The notes: generated by a model from the letters alone, not told the origin. DNA of 64,000 nt from Streptomyces vinaceus (GCF_008704935.1 NZ_CP023692.1:7107501-7171500), one strand, 5' to 3'; shown: positions 50,012-58,647, numbered from the stretch's first letter. Program-made: numbers and translations.

Positions 50012-50776
50012 GTGAGCGACGTCATGGTCGAGGTGCGCGGGGTCCACAAGAGCTTCGGGGCGCTGGAAGTGCTGCGCGGTGTGGACCTGGAGGTCCGTGC
50101 CGGAGAGGTGACCGTGATCCTCGGCCCCTCCGGCTCGGGCAAGTCCACGCTCCTGCGCACCGTCAACCACCTGGAGAAGGTCGACCGCGGCTGGATCAGC
50201 GTCGACGGCGATCTGATCGGCTACCGCAGCTCCCGCGGCAAACTGCACGAGCTGAAGGAGAAGGAGGTCCTGAGACAGCGCACGCGCATCGGGTTCGTCT
50301 TCCAGAACTTCAACCTCTTCCCGCACCTCACGGTGCTGGACAACCTCGTCGAGGCGCCGGTCTCCGTACTGCGCCGCCCGCGGCGGGAGGCGGAGGCGAC
50401 GGCCCGCCGACTGCTGGAGCGCGTGGGCCTCTCCGACAAGGCCGGCGCCTACCCGCTACAGCTGTCCGGCGGGCAGCAGCAGCGCGTGGCCATCGCCCGC
50501 GCGCTCGCCGTCGAACCCAAGGTGCTGCTCTTCGACGAGCCGACCTCGGCGCTCGACCCGGAGCTGGTCGGCGAGGTCCTGGACGTCATCAAGGACCTCG
50601 CCCGCGCCGGAACCACCATGATCGTCGTGACGCACGAGATCGGATTCGCGCGCGAGGTCGCCGACACCGTCGTGTTCATGGACGGCGGAGCCGTCGTCGA
50701 ACAGGGGCCGCCCGCGGCCGTCCTGGACGACCCGCAACACGCCCGTACCCGCGCTTTCCTCGCCAAGGTCCTCTGA
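50012..50776 (+). CDS. polar amino acid-type ABC transporter ATPase
   Basis: A 254-residue ABC ATPase of the HisP/GlnQ group: Walker A GPSGSGKST, Q-loop FVFQNFNLFPHLTVLDNLVEAP, signature LSGGQQQRVAIARAL, Walker B VLLFDEPTSALDPEL and switch His in VTHEIGFAREVAD. The insertion (IGYRSSRGKLHELKEKEV) after the first strand is common in this group. GTG 50012 is 11 bp after the binding-protein stop. It completes the importer whose permease is encoded divergently at 46184-47218. Confidence 0.9.
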   Translation: MSDVMVEVRGVHKSFGALEVLRGVDLEVRAGEVTVILGPSGSGKSTLLRTVNHLEKVDRGWISVDGDLIGYRSSRGKLHELKEKEVLRQRTRIGFVFQNFNLFPHLTVLDNLVEAPVSVLRRPRREAEATARRLLERVGLSDKAGAYPLQLSGGQQQRVAIARALAVEPKVLLFDEPTSALDPELVGEVLDVIKDLARAGTTMIVVTHEIGFAREVADTVVFMDGGAVVEQGPPAAVLDDPQHARTRAFLAKVL

Positions 50777-50811
50777 CCGCACACGCTCCGTGTCAGCCGA
50801 AGGAGGAGGCG

Positions 50812-51384
50812 TTACGCGCGGGGCGACGGCGACGAGCTCCGCAGTGGCGCCTTCCCCCGCTGGTTGAAGGGGAGTCTGCCGAGTACGACCGCCATGCCGC
50901 AGGTGTTGCTGAGGGCGGAGAAGACCAGACCCGCCGCGATCCCCGCCGACAGCAACCGGAATGCCGGATGGACGAGGAAGCCGAGGGCCAGCCCGAGCAG
51001 TACGACGGCACCCGCCGTGAACCGGACCTGGCGCTCCATGGCCCAGACGGCCCGAGGACGGTCCGCGGGGTGGTCGAGCGCGTGCCCCTCGGCCGCCCAG
51101 GCGGTGGTGCCTCCGGTGAGGAACGAGGCTTCGACGCCGTGGGAGGCCAGGGTGGCGACGGCGTTCTGCGCCCGGGCGCCGGAGGCGCACACCACCAGCA
51201 AGGGCTTGAGCGCGGCGGTCTCACGGAGTTCCGGCAGCGCGCGACCGATGCGGTCCAGCGGGACGTTGACGGCGTCGGGCAGATGGCCTGACGCGAACTC
51301 GGCCGGAGTACGGACATCGACGACGGTCAGCCCGTGGCGGCGGGAGAACGCCTCGCTCACGCTCAGGGCAGCGGCAACACTCAT
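50812..51384 (-). CDS. rhodanese domain membrane protein (DUF2892 C-terminus)
   Basis: A 190-residue protein. Residues about 15-105 are a rhodanese domain (VVDVRTPAEFASGHLPDAVNVPL, KPLLVVCASGARAQNAVATLASHGVEASFLTGGTTAW) with the active-site Cys in VVCASGARA that carries persulfide. The C-terminal 70 residues hold two membrane segments (VRFTAGAVVLLGLALGFLVHPAFRLLSAGIAAGLVFSAL) of the DUF2892 type. It probably moves sulfane sulfur at the membrane, matching the sulfur theme. ATG 51384 with AAGGAACG upstream. It is divergent from the sulfatase gene. Confidence 0.86.
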   Translation of the reverse strand: MSVAAALSVSEAFSRRHGLTVVDVRTPAEFASGHLPDAVNVPLDRIGRALPELRETAALKPLLVVCASGARAQNAVATLASHGVEASFLTGGTTAWAAEGHALDHPADRPRAVWAMERQVRFTAGAVVLLGLALGFLVHPAFRLLSAGIAAGLVFSALSNTCGMAVVLGRLPFNQRGKAPLRSSSPSPRA

Positions 51385-51645
51385 GGCAGATCGCGTTCCT
51401 TGGCAGAGGGGGGAAGGCCTGCGCGGAAGGGAAGGCCGGAGGCACGTGCCGGGGATCCTAGACGCCCGGCGCCCTCGCGGCCGCCGCACGACACGACTGC
51501 CATGCGGTTGCCATGCTGCGGCAACAACGCCGCAGTGCAGGACGGCGAGCCGGGCCGTCACACGCTTTTAATACCGCGTGCATGGCCCTCAGAGGGGGCT
51601 CTCCGCATGATCGAACTCCGTTCGCCACAGCCGAGGAGCCCCCTG

Positions 51646-53874
51646 ATGACCACCCGCCGCCACTTCATCGCCGGGTCCGCGGCGACCCTCGGCCTCGCCG
51701 CGCTCCCGGCCGCGCCGGAGGCCCTCGCGGCGCCCGCGTCGGACCGGGGCGCCGCCGCGGACGCCGGTACGGCCACCCCGAACTTCCTGGTGATCCTCGC
51801 CGACGACCTCGGCTACGGAGAACTCGGCGCGTACGGCCAGAAGCTGATCACCACGCCGCGGATCGACCGGCTCGCCGCCGAGGGCCTGAAGTTCACCGAC
51901 GCCTACTCCACCGCCGCCGTCTGCGCGCCGTCCCGCTGCTCGCTGCTGACCGGCCTGCACACCGGCCACTCCGCCGTTCGGGCCAACCCCGACGGGGTCC
52001 CCGGTGCGCTGAAGGCCGGCGACACCACCTTCGCCGAGGTGCTGCGCGCCCGCGGCTACCGGACCGCGGTGATCGGGAAGTGGGGCTTCGGGCCGGAGGA
52101 GGGGGACCAGCCCAGCCACCCCAACTCCCGTGGTTTCGAGGAGTTCTACGGATACATCGACCACGGGCACGCGCACGAGTACTACCCGCAGTACCTCTGG
52201 CACAACGGTGCGAAGGAGACGATCGCCGCCAACGCGGGCGGCGCGAAGGGCGCGTACGCCCCCCAGCTCATCGAGCAGCGCGCCCTGGACTTCATCGGCG
52301 ACCACGCCGCCGAGCCCTTCCTGCTCTTCCTCACACCGACCGTGCCGCACGCACCGAGCGACATCCCCGACGTCGGCGCCTACGCCTCCCGTACCTGGTC
52401 CCAGCAGAACAAGGGCCACGCCGCCCAGATCACCTACTTCGATTCCCTCGTCGGGAAGGTCACCGACCGGCTGCGCGCGCTGGGCATCGCCGAGAACACC
52501 GTCGTCCTCGTCACCAGCGACAACGGCCCGCACGAGGAAGGCGGGGTCAACCCGGACCTGTTCGACGCGAACGGCCCGCTGCGCGGCTACAAGCGCAACC
52601 TCTACGAGGGCGGCATCCGCGTCCCGCTGATCGCCTGGTCCCCGGGCCGGATCGGGGCGGGGACCACCGACCGTCCCACCCCGCTCACCGACGTACTGCC
52701 CACCCTGGCGGAGCTCGGCGGCGCACCCGCGCCCGCCGACATCGACGGGCTGTCGGCCGCCCCGCTGCTCGCCGGGTCCCCCAACGCCGCGCTCCACGAC
52801 CACCTCTACTGGTACCGGGACGAACGCGGGGTCACCAGCCGCGCCAACGCCGAGGACGGCGGCCGCGCCACCTGGCTCGCCGAGGCGGTGCGCAAGGACG
52901 ACTGGAAGGCCGTGCGGTTCGCGCCGGTCAGGGACCACGCCCTGCCCGACGCGCAGTGGCAGGTCGAGCTGTACGACCTGGCCTCCGACCCCGGTGAGCA
53001 GCGCGACGTCGCCGCCGCCAACCCGTCCTTGGTCACCGGCCTGGTCGCCCTCATGCGTTCCTCGTGGGTGGACACGTACGTCCGGGGGCCCTTCGGCGTC
53101 CGTGCGCAGATCCAGGGGCCGGCCGTGCCCGGTCAGCCCTTCACGGTGACGGCCACCCTCGCCAACGGGTCGGCCAGGGCCTGGACCGGCGCACTCCTCG
53201 CCCTCGGCGCCCCGGCGGGCTGGCAGGTCCAGGCGACCACCGCCACCGGCCGGGACCAGCTGGCTCCCGGGGCCGCGCTGACCACGTCCTGGCGCCTCAC
53301 CCCGCCGGCGACGGCCGCCCCCGGCACGCAGTGGCCGCTGACCTTCGACGGGACGGCGCAGTCGCCGACCGGGCCGCTGCGGTTCTCCGTCCCGGAGCGG
53401 GTGTCGACGGTGCCGGCGGCCCCGGTGGCGGACTCGTATCTGAGCGATCTCGCGTGGGTGTCGGCCAGCAACGGGTGGGGTCCGGTGGAACGCGACCGCT
53501 CCAACGGGCGCAACGCGGCGGGGGACGGCACGCCGATCTCGTTCGGCGGGGTGACCTACGCCAAGGGCCTCGGCGTGCACGCGCCCTCCGAGATCGTCTA
53601 CCACCTGGGCGGGACGGCGGACCGTTTCACCGCGCTCGTCGGCATCGACGACTTCTCCACGAAGCAGGCCGCCACCGGCGCGACGAAGGCCTCGGTACGG
53701 GGCGACGGCAAGGTGCTGTTCACCACCGGCAAACTGACCGGAGCGGGCGGCCCCGTGCGGGTCGACGTCGACGTCCGCGGGGTGAAGCTGCTGCACCTGG
53801 TGGTCGAGGACGCCAACGCCAATTCGGCGTTCGACCACACCTCCTGGGCCCTCGCCCGGGTGACGGTGCTCTGA
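51646..53874 (+). CDS. secreted type I sulfatase with NPCBM carbohydrate-binding C-terminus
   Basis: A 742-residue exported sulfatase. A Tat-like signal (TTRRHFIAGSAATLGLAALPA) is followed by the alkaline-phosphatase-type sulfatase domain: LADDLGYGELGAYG metal ligands, the modifiable Cys93 in VCAPSRCSLLTG (CxPSRxxLLTG), VTSDNGPHEEGG, and YKRNLYEGGIRVPLIAW. The last 250 residues are a NEW3-like beta domain (TVTATLANGSARAWTGAL) and an NPCBM module (YAKGLGVHAPSEIVYHLGGTADRFTALVGID), which binds sugars. It would release sulfate from sulfated glycans outside the cell, after conversion of Cys93 to formylglycine by the FGE at 34608. ATG 51646 has GAGGAG upstream. Confidence 0.92.
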   Translation: MTTRRHFIAGSAATLGLAALPAAPEALAAPASDRGAAADAGTATPNFLVILADDLGYGELGAYGQKLITTPRIDRLAAEGLKFTDAYSTAAVCAPSRCSLLTGLHTGHSAVRANPDGVPGALKAGDTTFAEVLRARGYRTAVIGKWGFGPEEGDQPSHPNSRGFEEFYGYIDHGHAHEYYPQYLWHNGAKETIAANAGGAKGAYAPQLIEQRALDFIGDHAAEPFLLFLTPTVPHAPSDIPDVGAYASRTWSQQNKGHAAQITYFDSLVGKVTDRLRALGIAENTVVLVTSDNGPHEEGGVNPDLFDANGPLRGYKRNLYEGGIRVPLIAWSPGRIGAGTTDRPTPLTDVLPTLAELGGAPAPADIDGLSAAPLLAGSPNAALHDHLYWYRDERGVTSRANAEDGGRATWLAEAVRKDDWKAVRFAPVRDHALPDAQWQVELYDLASDPGEQRDVAAANPSLVTGLVALMRSSWVDTYVRGPFGVRAQIQGPAVPGQPFTVTATLANGSARAWTGALLALGAPAGWQVQATTATGRDQLAPGAALTTSWRLTPPATAAPGTQWPLTFDGTAQSPTGPLRFSVPERVSTVPAAPVADSYLSDLAWVSASNGWGPVERDRSNGRNAAGDGTPISFGGVTYAKGLGVHAPSEIVYHLGGTADRFTALVGIDDFSTKQAATGATKASVRGDGKVLFTTGKLTGAGGPVRVDVDVRGVKLLHLVVEDANANSAFDHTSWALARVTVL

Positions 53875-54053
53875 GGCGTGCGGGGCCCGCGGGGCGCCGG
53901 AAAAGTGGGTGGGCACCACGGGATCCTCACCGACCCGGCTCCGCTCCAGGTGCCGGGGGCGGGGGAGGAGCCGGCCGGTGTCCGGGACGGCGACACGGGC
54001 GTCCTCACCGTGACGGCCCGCCCCCACACGCCTCGGCAGCCCTGTCCCGGTGC

Positions 54054-54932
54054 TCAGGCGCCGCCGGTGAGCTGGAGCACGGCTATGCCGGCCAGGACGG
54101 CGGCGCTGGCGGCGATGCGGCGGTGGCCGAGACGTTCGCGGAACACGACCGCGCCGATCAGGGCGCCGAAGACGATGCTGGTCTCCCGCAGGGCGGCGAT
54201 GGTGGCGAGATCGCCGCGGGACTGTGCCCATACGACGAGCCCGTACGCCAGCAGGGAGAGCAGCCCGCCGGCCAGGCCGCGGCCGCACAGCGGGCGCAGG
54301 GCGGTGAGCAGGGCCGGACCCCGGCGGGCCCGGGCGATGACCGGGAGCACGAGCCCCTGGCAGAGGTAGAGCCAGGCGATGTAGCCGAAGACGCTGCCCG
54401 AGGCGCGGACGCCGCTGCCGTCGACGAGGGTGTAGGAGGCGATCATCACGCCGGTGCCGACCGCGGCGGCCAGCGCGGGGAGCTGGGCGCGACCGGGCAG
54501 CCCGTCGGCGAAGGCGAGACCGGCCAGCCCGCAGGAGACCACCGCGATGCCGAGGGCCTGGCCGGCGGGCAGGGAGTGGCCGAGGAAGGCGGTCGAGACC
54601 AAGGCCACCACGATGGGCGATGTGCCCCGGGCGGTCGGGTACATCTGGCCGAAGTCGCCGAGCTGGTAGGAGCGCAGCAGCAGGAGCTGGTACGCGACCT
54701 GCAGTGCGGCGGAGGCGGCGATGTACGGCCAGGACGCCGGGTCGGGCAGCGGGGCGAGGCAGACGAGCACGGCTCCGCACCCGGCGGAGGCGAGGCTGAT
54801 CAGCGTGAAACCGGCCAGTTTGTCGCTCAGGCCGTGGGTGAGGCCGTTCCAGGTGGCGTGCAGTACCGCCGAGGCGAGGACGACGACGGGCACGACGGCC
54901 GCACCCGTCATGGACGGCAGGCTTACTGGCAC
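54054..54932 (-). CDS. EamA/DMT family transporter
   Basis: A 292-residue membrane protein with ten predicted segments in two EamA-like halves (VVPVVVLASAVLHATWNGL, ASAALQVAYQLLLLRSYQLG; LAAAVGTGVMIASYTLVDGSG, LAGGLLSLLAYGLVVWAQSR). These carry drug/metabolite-type uptake or export; MYPTARGTSPIVVALVS is typical. GTG 54932 is supported by GGGGAGCGAAC; an ATG seven codons in is possible. It is divergent from a MurR/RpiR regulator with GGAAT-N3-WTTCC sites between. A sugar or amino-sugar-linked metabolite substrate is likely. Confidence 0.84.
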   Translation of the reverse strand: MPVSLPSMTGAAVVPVVVLASAVLHATWNGLTHGLSDKLAGFTLISLASAGCGAVLVCLAPLPDPASWPYIAASAALQVAYQLLLLRSYQLGDFGQMYPTARGTSPIVVALVSTAFLGHSLPAGQALGIAVVSCGLAGLAFADGLPGRAQLPALAAAVGTGVMIASYTLVDGSGVRASGSVFGYIAWLYLCQGLVLPVIARARRGPALLTALRPLCGRGLAGGLLSLLAYGLVVWAQSRGDLATIAALRETSIVFGALIGAVVFRERLGHRRIAASAAVLAGIAVLQLTGGA

Positions 54933-54952
54933 GTTCGCTCCCCGCGACCGGT

Positions 54953-54996
54953 GGAATCAGTTTCCTTGGTAGGTTATCTCCATGGAATTTGATTCC
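54953..54996. promoter_or_regulatory. paired GGAAT-N3-(A/T)TTCC sites, probable MurR/RpiR operator
   Basis: GGAATCAGTTTCC (54953-54965) and GGAATTTGATTCC (54984-54996, perfect) are two 13-bp palindromes 31 bp apart. The second spans the first codons of the regulator gene. The pattern matches operators known for RpiR/MurR-type proteins and suggests autoregulation plus control of the DMT gene. Confidence 0.6.
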
Positions 54997-55830
54997 GCAG
55001 CAAGGGGCGGGCTCGCCGCCTACGTCCGGGCCCACCTCTCCGAGCTGCGCGACACCGAGGCGCGGGTGGCGCAGGTCGTGCTGGACCAGGGCCCGGAGCT
55101 GGTGCACCTCAGCGTCAGCGATGTCGCGGCGCTGGCCGGGACCGCGTCCTCCACGGTCGTACGGGCCTGCCAGCGGCTGGGTTTCCGCGGGTACCAGGAG
55201 CTGAAGATCGCCGCCGCACGGCAGGCCCCCGCGCAGGAGCCCTCCCGGGACCGGGACCCGGCCGCCCGCGCCCTGGCCGACACGGTCCGCGCCGCCCGGG
55301 AGGCACTGGACGGGGTGACGGCGACGGTCACCCCGGAGCTGCTGCGCGCGGCGGCCGCACTGATCGGCGCGGCGGCGCGGGTGCTGATCGTCGGCGCGGG
55401 CCTCTCCGGCGCCGTCGCGCTGGACACCGCCTACCGGCTCCGCGCGCTGGGCTGCGCGGTCGACGCTCCGGCCGATCCGCTGACGGCGCAGCTGGCCGCC
55501 TCGCAGCTGACGTCCGCGGACGCCTGCCTGGCCATCAGCCATACGGGCGCCACGCGCAGCACGGTGGACGCCGCCCGCGGGGCGCGCCGGGCCGGAGCCC
55601 GGGTCCTCGCCCTGACCAGCTACGCCCGCTCGCCGCTGAGCGAGACCGCCGACCGCACGCTGGTCGCGGGCGGCCAGGACCTGGTGTTCGGACTGGAGAC
55701 CGTCGCGAGCCGGCTGGCGCACCTCACCGTGATCGATGCCCTCACCCTCACCCTGCTCGGACTGCGCGGAGCGCCGGCCGAAGCGGCCCTGCGGCTGTCC
55801 GCGGACGTCACGGTCGACCATTCGTACTGA
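54982..55830 (+). CDS. MurR/RpiR family regulator (HTH plus SIS domain)
   Basis: A 282-residue regulator. An N-terminal HTH_6 domain (LSELRDTEARVAQVVLDQGPELVHLSVSDVAALAGTASSTVVRACQRLGFRGYQELK, residues 18-75) precedes an SIS sugar-phosphate-binding domain (ARVLIVGAGLSGAVALDTAYRLRALG, ACLAISHTGATRSTVDAARGARRAGARVLALTSYARSPLSETADRTLVAG). It responds to a phosphorylated sugar or aminosugar. ATG 54982. It is divergent from the DMT transporter and probably controls it. A second palindrome overlaps its own first codons, an efficient repressor site. Confidence 0.9.
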   Translation: MEFDSAARGGLAAYVRAHLSELRDTEARVAQVVLDQGPELVHLSVSDVAALAGTASSTVVRACQRLGFRGYQELKIAAARQAPAQEPSRDRDPAARALADTVRAAREALDGVTATVTPELLRAAAALIGAAARVLIVGAGLSGAVALDTAYRLRALGCAVDAPADPLTAQLAASQLTSADACLAISHTGATRSTVDAARGARRAGARVLALTSYARSPLSETADRTLVAGGQDLVFGLETVASRLAHLTVIDALTLTLLGLRGAPAEAALRLSADVTVDHSY

Positions 55831-55902
55831 TGACATTTGTACGGCCCGGGACGGGATGCGTGGCCCTACCGGAGGCGTGGTCGGTCTCCGTACGCTCCTC
55901 AC

Positions 55903-56124
55903 ATGTCGAACTCACACGAAGTCGGACGTGAAGACGCCTGGGAAGGCGTCGTGGTCAACCTCTCCCGGGGCATGCTCGACGGCTCGAACATGTACCACTT
56001 CGCCGAGATCCGCCTCGCCGACGGCGAAACGGTCAAGATCCGGATCGGCCGCGGACTGTGGAAGTCGATCGCGGCCGGCGACCGGATCGTGAAGCGGCCG
56101 GGAGCCGACCCCGTCAAGGAGTAG
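55903..56124 (+). CDS. small conserved hypothetical protein (73 aa)
   Basis: A 73-residue beta-rich protein: SNSHEVGREDAWEGVVVNLSR, GMLDGSNMYHFAEIRLADGETVKIRIGRGLWKSIAAGDRI. The sequence looks conserved in Streptomyces, a single small domain that could be SH3/OB-like, but I know no assigned function. ATG 55903 has no clear ribosome site, so it may be leaderless or start differently; the frame upstream is not typical coding sequence. It is followed by a 220-bp moderately AT-rich gap and the RIP-like gene. Confidence 0.6.
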   Translation: MSNSHEVGREDAWEGVVVNLSRGMLDGSNMYHFAEIRLADGETVKIRIGRGLWKSIAAGDRIVKRPGADPVKE

Positions 56125-56210
56125 CCGCCTGCGGGCCACCCGGATCGCGCGCCGATTTCTTAGCATCCGGGGCCAACTATTCGTCCGGCCGCCACCGGGG
56201 CGACTACAAA

Positions 56211-56226
56211 GGATCGAAACCGATCC
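56211..56226. promoter_or_regulatory. palindrome before the RIP-like gene
   Basis: GGATCG-AAAC-CGATCC, perfect 6-bp arms, in the AT-richer gap 119 bp upstream of the RIP-like start. A candidate operator; no regulator gene is adjacent to support it. Confidence 0.35.
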
Positions 56227-56344
56227 GAACCCTGCGACGGGGAGAATGCCGAAGGCGGTGCATGCGTATGCGCGAACACGACGGGACCGAACCGATCGCG
56301 GGCGGATTACTCCGGGGAAGGCGGAATACCGGCGGTCTCCCGTG

Positions 56345-56938
56345 ATGCGGCCGACCGTGCTGAAACCCGTGTCCTTTTCGCCGGCTCACGCGTCGGCGGA
56401 CGACTACCAGCTCCTCACGTCGACCATCCGGTCGAGGGCGGTGGACGCTCAGGGATTCTTCGGCGGCGCCTCCCGGCAGCCGGGAGAAAAGGCCTTCCTG
56501 CCCCTGCACATCCAGCTGCGGGGCCTGTCCATCGACCTCTACATCGAGCTCTGCCTGCAGAACGCGGGCATGCGCATCGTCGGATTCCGCAACACCCTGG
56601 AGAACGGGCAGGCCCCGCGGGAAGCGTGCGTCCGGCACGTGCGGGACTCCGCCCCGCCACCCGGGATCCGTCGAACCGAAGTCCTGCCGTTCGGCGGAGG
56701 CCGCTCCGACCTGGAAACGGCCGCCGCCGTGCGGCGACTGGGGATCTCACTGGGGCGCCGGCAGCTCGGCAACGCGGTGACCTGGCTGCACCGGAACCGC
56801 GATCCGAAGTGCACCGCGCACGGAATTCTCGTGCTCTCGGAAATGGTCTGCGAGGCCGCCCGATATCCCGCTTTGGCCGATGCCATGTCGCGCATCTGGA
56901 TGACCGGCGGACGCCTGTCGGACGCGGCACCCGCCTGA
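56345..56938 (+). CDS. ribosome-inactivating-protein-like (Shiga/ricin A fold) protein
   Basis: A 197-residue protein that aligns by eye to Shiga toxin A1 and ricin A. LHIQLRGLSIDLYIELCLQNAGMRIVGFRNT corresponds to the strand-helix region with toxin VAGF-type residues, LPFGGGRSDLETAAAVRRLGISLGRRQLGNAVTWL follows, and ILVLSEMVCEAARYPALADAMSRIW is the E-A-A-R catalytic helix (Glu and Arg conserved). The active-site Tyr before VGF is replaced by Arg, the second Tyr is absent, and the Trp of the closing WGRLS is Gly (GGRLS). No signal peptide is evident. The start is uncertain (ATG 56345; ATG 56246 would add 33 residues). Possible rRNA N-glycosidase or an inactive or altered relative. Confidence 0.65.
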   Translation: MRPTVLKPVSFSPAHASADDYQLLTSTIRSRAVDAQGFFGGASRQPGEKAFLPLHIQLRGLSIDLYIELCLQNAGMRIVGFRNTLENGQAPREACVRHVRDSAPPPGIRRTEVLPFGGGRSDLETAAAVRRLGISLGRRQLGNAVTWLHRNRDPKCTAHGILVLSEMVCEAARYPALADAMSRIWMTGGRLSDAAPA

Positions 56939-56967
56939 AATTCCTCGGCGGTGTCCGCTGTGGCCGG

Positions 56968-57498
56968 TCACATGGGGTACGAGAGCAGGCGTACCCCTCC
57001 GGCCGGCCACTGCGCACCCTCGCGCAGCGGCGTCCACATGGTGCGCAGCGGCATGATCACGGGACCCTCGCGTTGTTCCACCCTGACGTCCTGCTCCAAC
57101 ACCTGCCAGCCCAGCCGCCGGTACAGGGGGACGAGCGGCGGTCGGCAGAAGAGGAGCCCGTGCCGAGGGCCCATCGTCCGTGCGTGGCCGAGGGCCGCGG
57201 TCATGACGAGGCGGGCGAGCCCCCGCCCGCGTACGTCCGCCGCGACGGCCACCCCGCCCACTCCCACCACCTCGGCCTCGGCGCCGCCGACCGACACGGG
57301 CACCCGGAGCAGGCCCGTATGTGCCACGAGCCGGCCTTCCAGCCTGACGCCGAAATGCTCTTCCTTGGGCAGCCATGTCAAACCGGCGTCAGCGACACCG
57401 AACGGATCGGCACCCTCACCGAGGATCTCGGCCTGCTCGGACTTCGTGTACCGCGTGAGGCGCACCGCTGTCGGTGGCGCAGAAGACAAGTGGTCCAT
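56968..57498 (-). CDS. GNAT family N-acetyltransferase
   Basis: A 176-residue acetyltransferase. RLTRYTKSEQAEILGEGADPFGVADAGLTWLPKEEHFGV is followed by the core LVAHTGLLRVPVSVGGAEAEVVGVGGVAVAADVRGRGLARLVMTAALGHA, with the acetyl-CoA-binding VRGRGLAR, and FCRPPLVPLYRRLGWQVLE. The fold fits a small-molecule or protein acetyltransferase of unknown acceptor. ATG 57498. It is convergent with the RIP-like gene (29 bp apart) and divergent from the Sir2 gene. Confidence 0.85.
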   Translation of the reverse strand: MDHLSSAPPTAVRLTRYTKSEQAEILGEGADPFGVADAGLTWLPKEEHFGVRLEGRLVAHTGLLRVPVSVGGAEAEVVGVGGVAVAADVRGRGLARLVMTAALGHARTMGPRHGLLFCRPPLVPLYRRLGWQVLEQDVRVEQREGPVIMPLRTMWTPLREGAQWPAGGVRLLSYPM

Positions 57499-57630
57499 CC
57501 CGACATGTTCCCGTTCCGGGACGTCCCTTCGTCCAGCGGGGTGCTTCTCTACGCGTCGGAGACGGTGCACTGTGTGCGGCCTCCCGTCGGGCCGGGGCCG
57601 GCGCGCGGACTGTTGCGTACGCTGGCGGAC

Positions 57631-58530
57631 ATGCACATGCGCCCCACTCTGAGCTGGACGCCCCCCGCGGGCCTGCGGCCCGGCACCACCGATCCGGAGC
57701 CGGTCGCCGACGCGCTGCGCAGCGGCGGCGTACTGGTGCTCAGCGGGGCCGGCATGTCCACGGAGTCGGGCATCCCCGACTACCGGGGCGAGGGCGGGAG
57801 CCTGCGCCGGCACACCCCGATGACCTACCAGGAATTCACCGCCGACGCCCAGGCCCGGCGCCGGTACTGGGCCCGTAGCCACCTCGGCTGGCGCACGTTC
57901 GGCCGGGCCCGGCCCAATGCGGGGCACCGGGCCGTGGCCGCGTTCGGGCGGCGCGGGCTGCTCTCGGGCGTGATCACCCAGAACGTCGACGGGCTGCACC
58001 AGGCCGCCGGCAGCGCGGGCGTGGTGGAACTCCACGGGAGCCTGGAGCGAGTCGTCTGCCTTTCGTGCGGCTCCTTCGAACCGCGCCGGGAAGTCGCCCT
58101 GCGGCTCGCGCAGGCCAATCCCGGATTCGAGCCCGTCGCCGCCGCACTCAACCCGGACGGGGACGCCGACCTCACCGACGAGCAGGTCGGGGACTTCCGC
58201 GTGGTGCCGTGCGCGCGGTGCGCCGGTGTCCTCAAGCCGGACGTGGTGTTCTTCGGTGAATCCGTTCCGCCGGGGCGGGTCGAGCACTGCCGCGCGCTGG
58301 TCGCCGATGCCGGCTCCCTCCTGGTCCTGGGGTCCTCACTGACGGTGATGTCCGGGCTGCGGTTCGTCCGGCAGGCGGCCCGGGCCGGAAAGCCCGTTCT
58401 GATCGTCAACAACGACCCCACCCGCGGCGACGAGCACGCCCTCACCCGGGTCGCACTCCCCTTGGGCCCGACCCTCACCGCCCTGGCCGACCGCCTGGAC
58501 GTCCCGCTCGACGAAGACCCGGCAACCTGA
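57631..58530 (+). CDS. Sir2-type NAD-dependent protein deacylase
   Basis: A 299-residue sirtuin: GAGMSTESGIPDYRGEGGSLRRHTPM (NAD site), ITQNVDGLHQAAG with catalytic His in ELHGSLERV, a zinc module with CLSC and CARC cysteine pairs, and LLVLGSSLTVMSGLRFVRQA with VNNDPTRGD. It removes acyl groups from lysine using NAD. ATG 57631; an ATG two codons later is equivalent. The zinc module insert between the Cys pairs is about 60 residues. It is adjacent to two acetyltransferase genes, but no direct functional link is shown. Confidence 0.93.
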   Translation: MHMRPTLSWTPPAGLRPGTTDPEPVADALRSGGVLVLSGAGMSTESGIPDYRGEGGSLRRHTPMTYQEFTADAQARRRYWARSHLGWRTFGRARPNAGHRAVAAFGRRGLLSGVITQNVDGLHQAAGSAGVVELHGSLERVVCLSCGSFEPRREVALRLAQANPGFEPVAAALNPDGDADLTDEQVGDFRVVPCARCAGVLKPDVVFFGESVPPGRVEHCRALVADAGSLLVLGSSLTVMSGLRFVRQAARAGKPVLIVNNDPTRGDEHALTRVALPLGPTLTALADRLDVPLDEDPAT

Positions 58531-58647
58531 GCCACCCCGCCCGCCGTGCCCAGCCCGCGCCCGGTGCGGAAATCCGTGGACGGGCTCTCTGGAGCTCCCA
58601 TATTGTGTGGCCCCGCGCCCAGAGACGAACGGAAGGAGGCGACTGCC

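Noticed and set aside
51502..51645. A possible upstream start (MRLPCCGNNAAVQ) that would extend the sulfatase N-terminus.
   Set aside because: It would put 48 residues before the twin-arginine signal; ATG 51646 has a GAGGAG ribosome site and a standard signal peptide.
51589..55902. A minus-strand open frame of more than 1,400 codons spanning the sulfatase, DMT and MurR genes.
   Set aside because: It is antisense to strongly conserved genes on the other strand and has Arg/Gly/Val-rich shadow composition with no domains.
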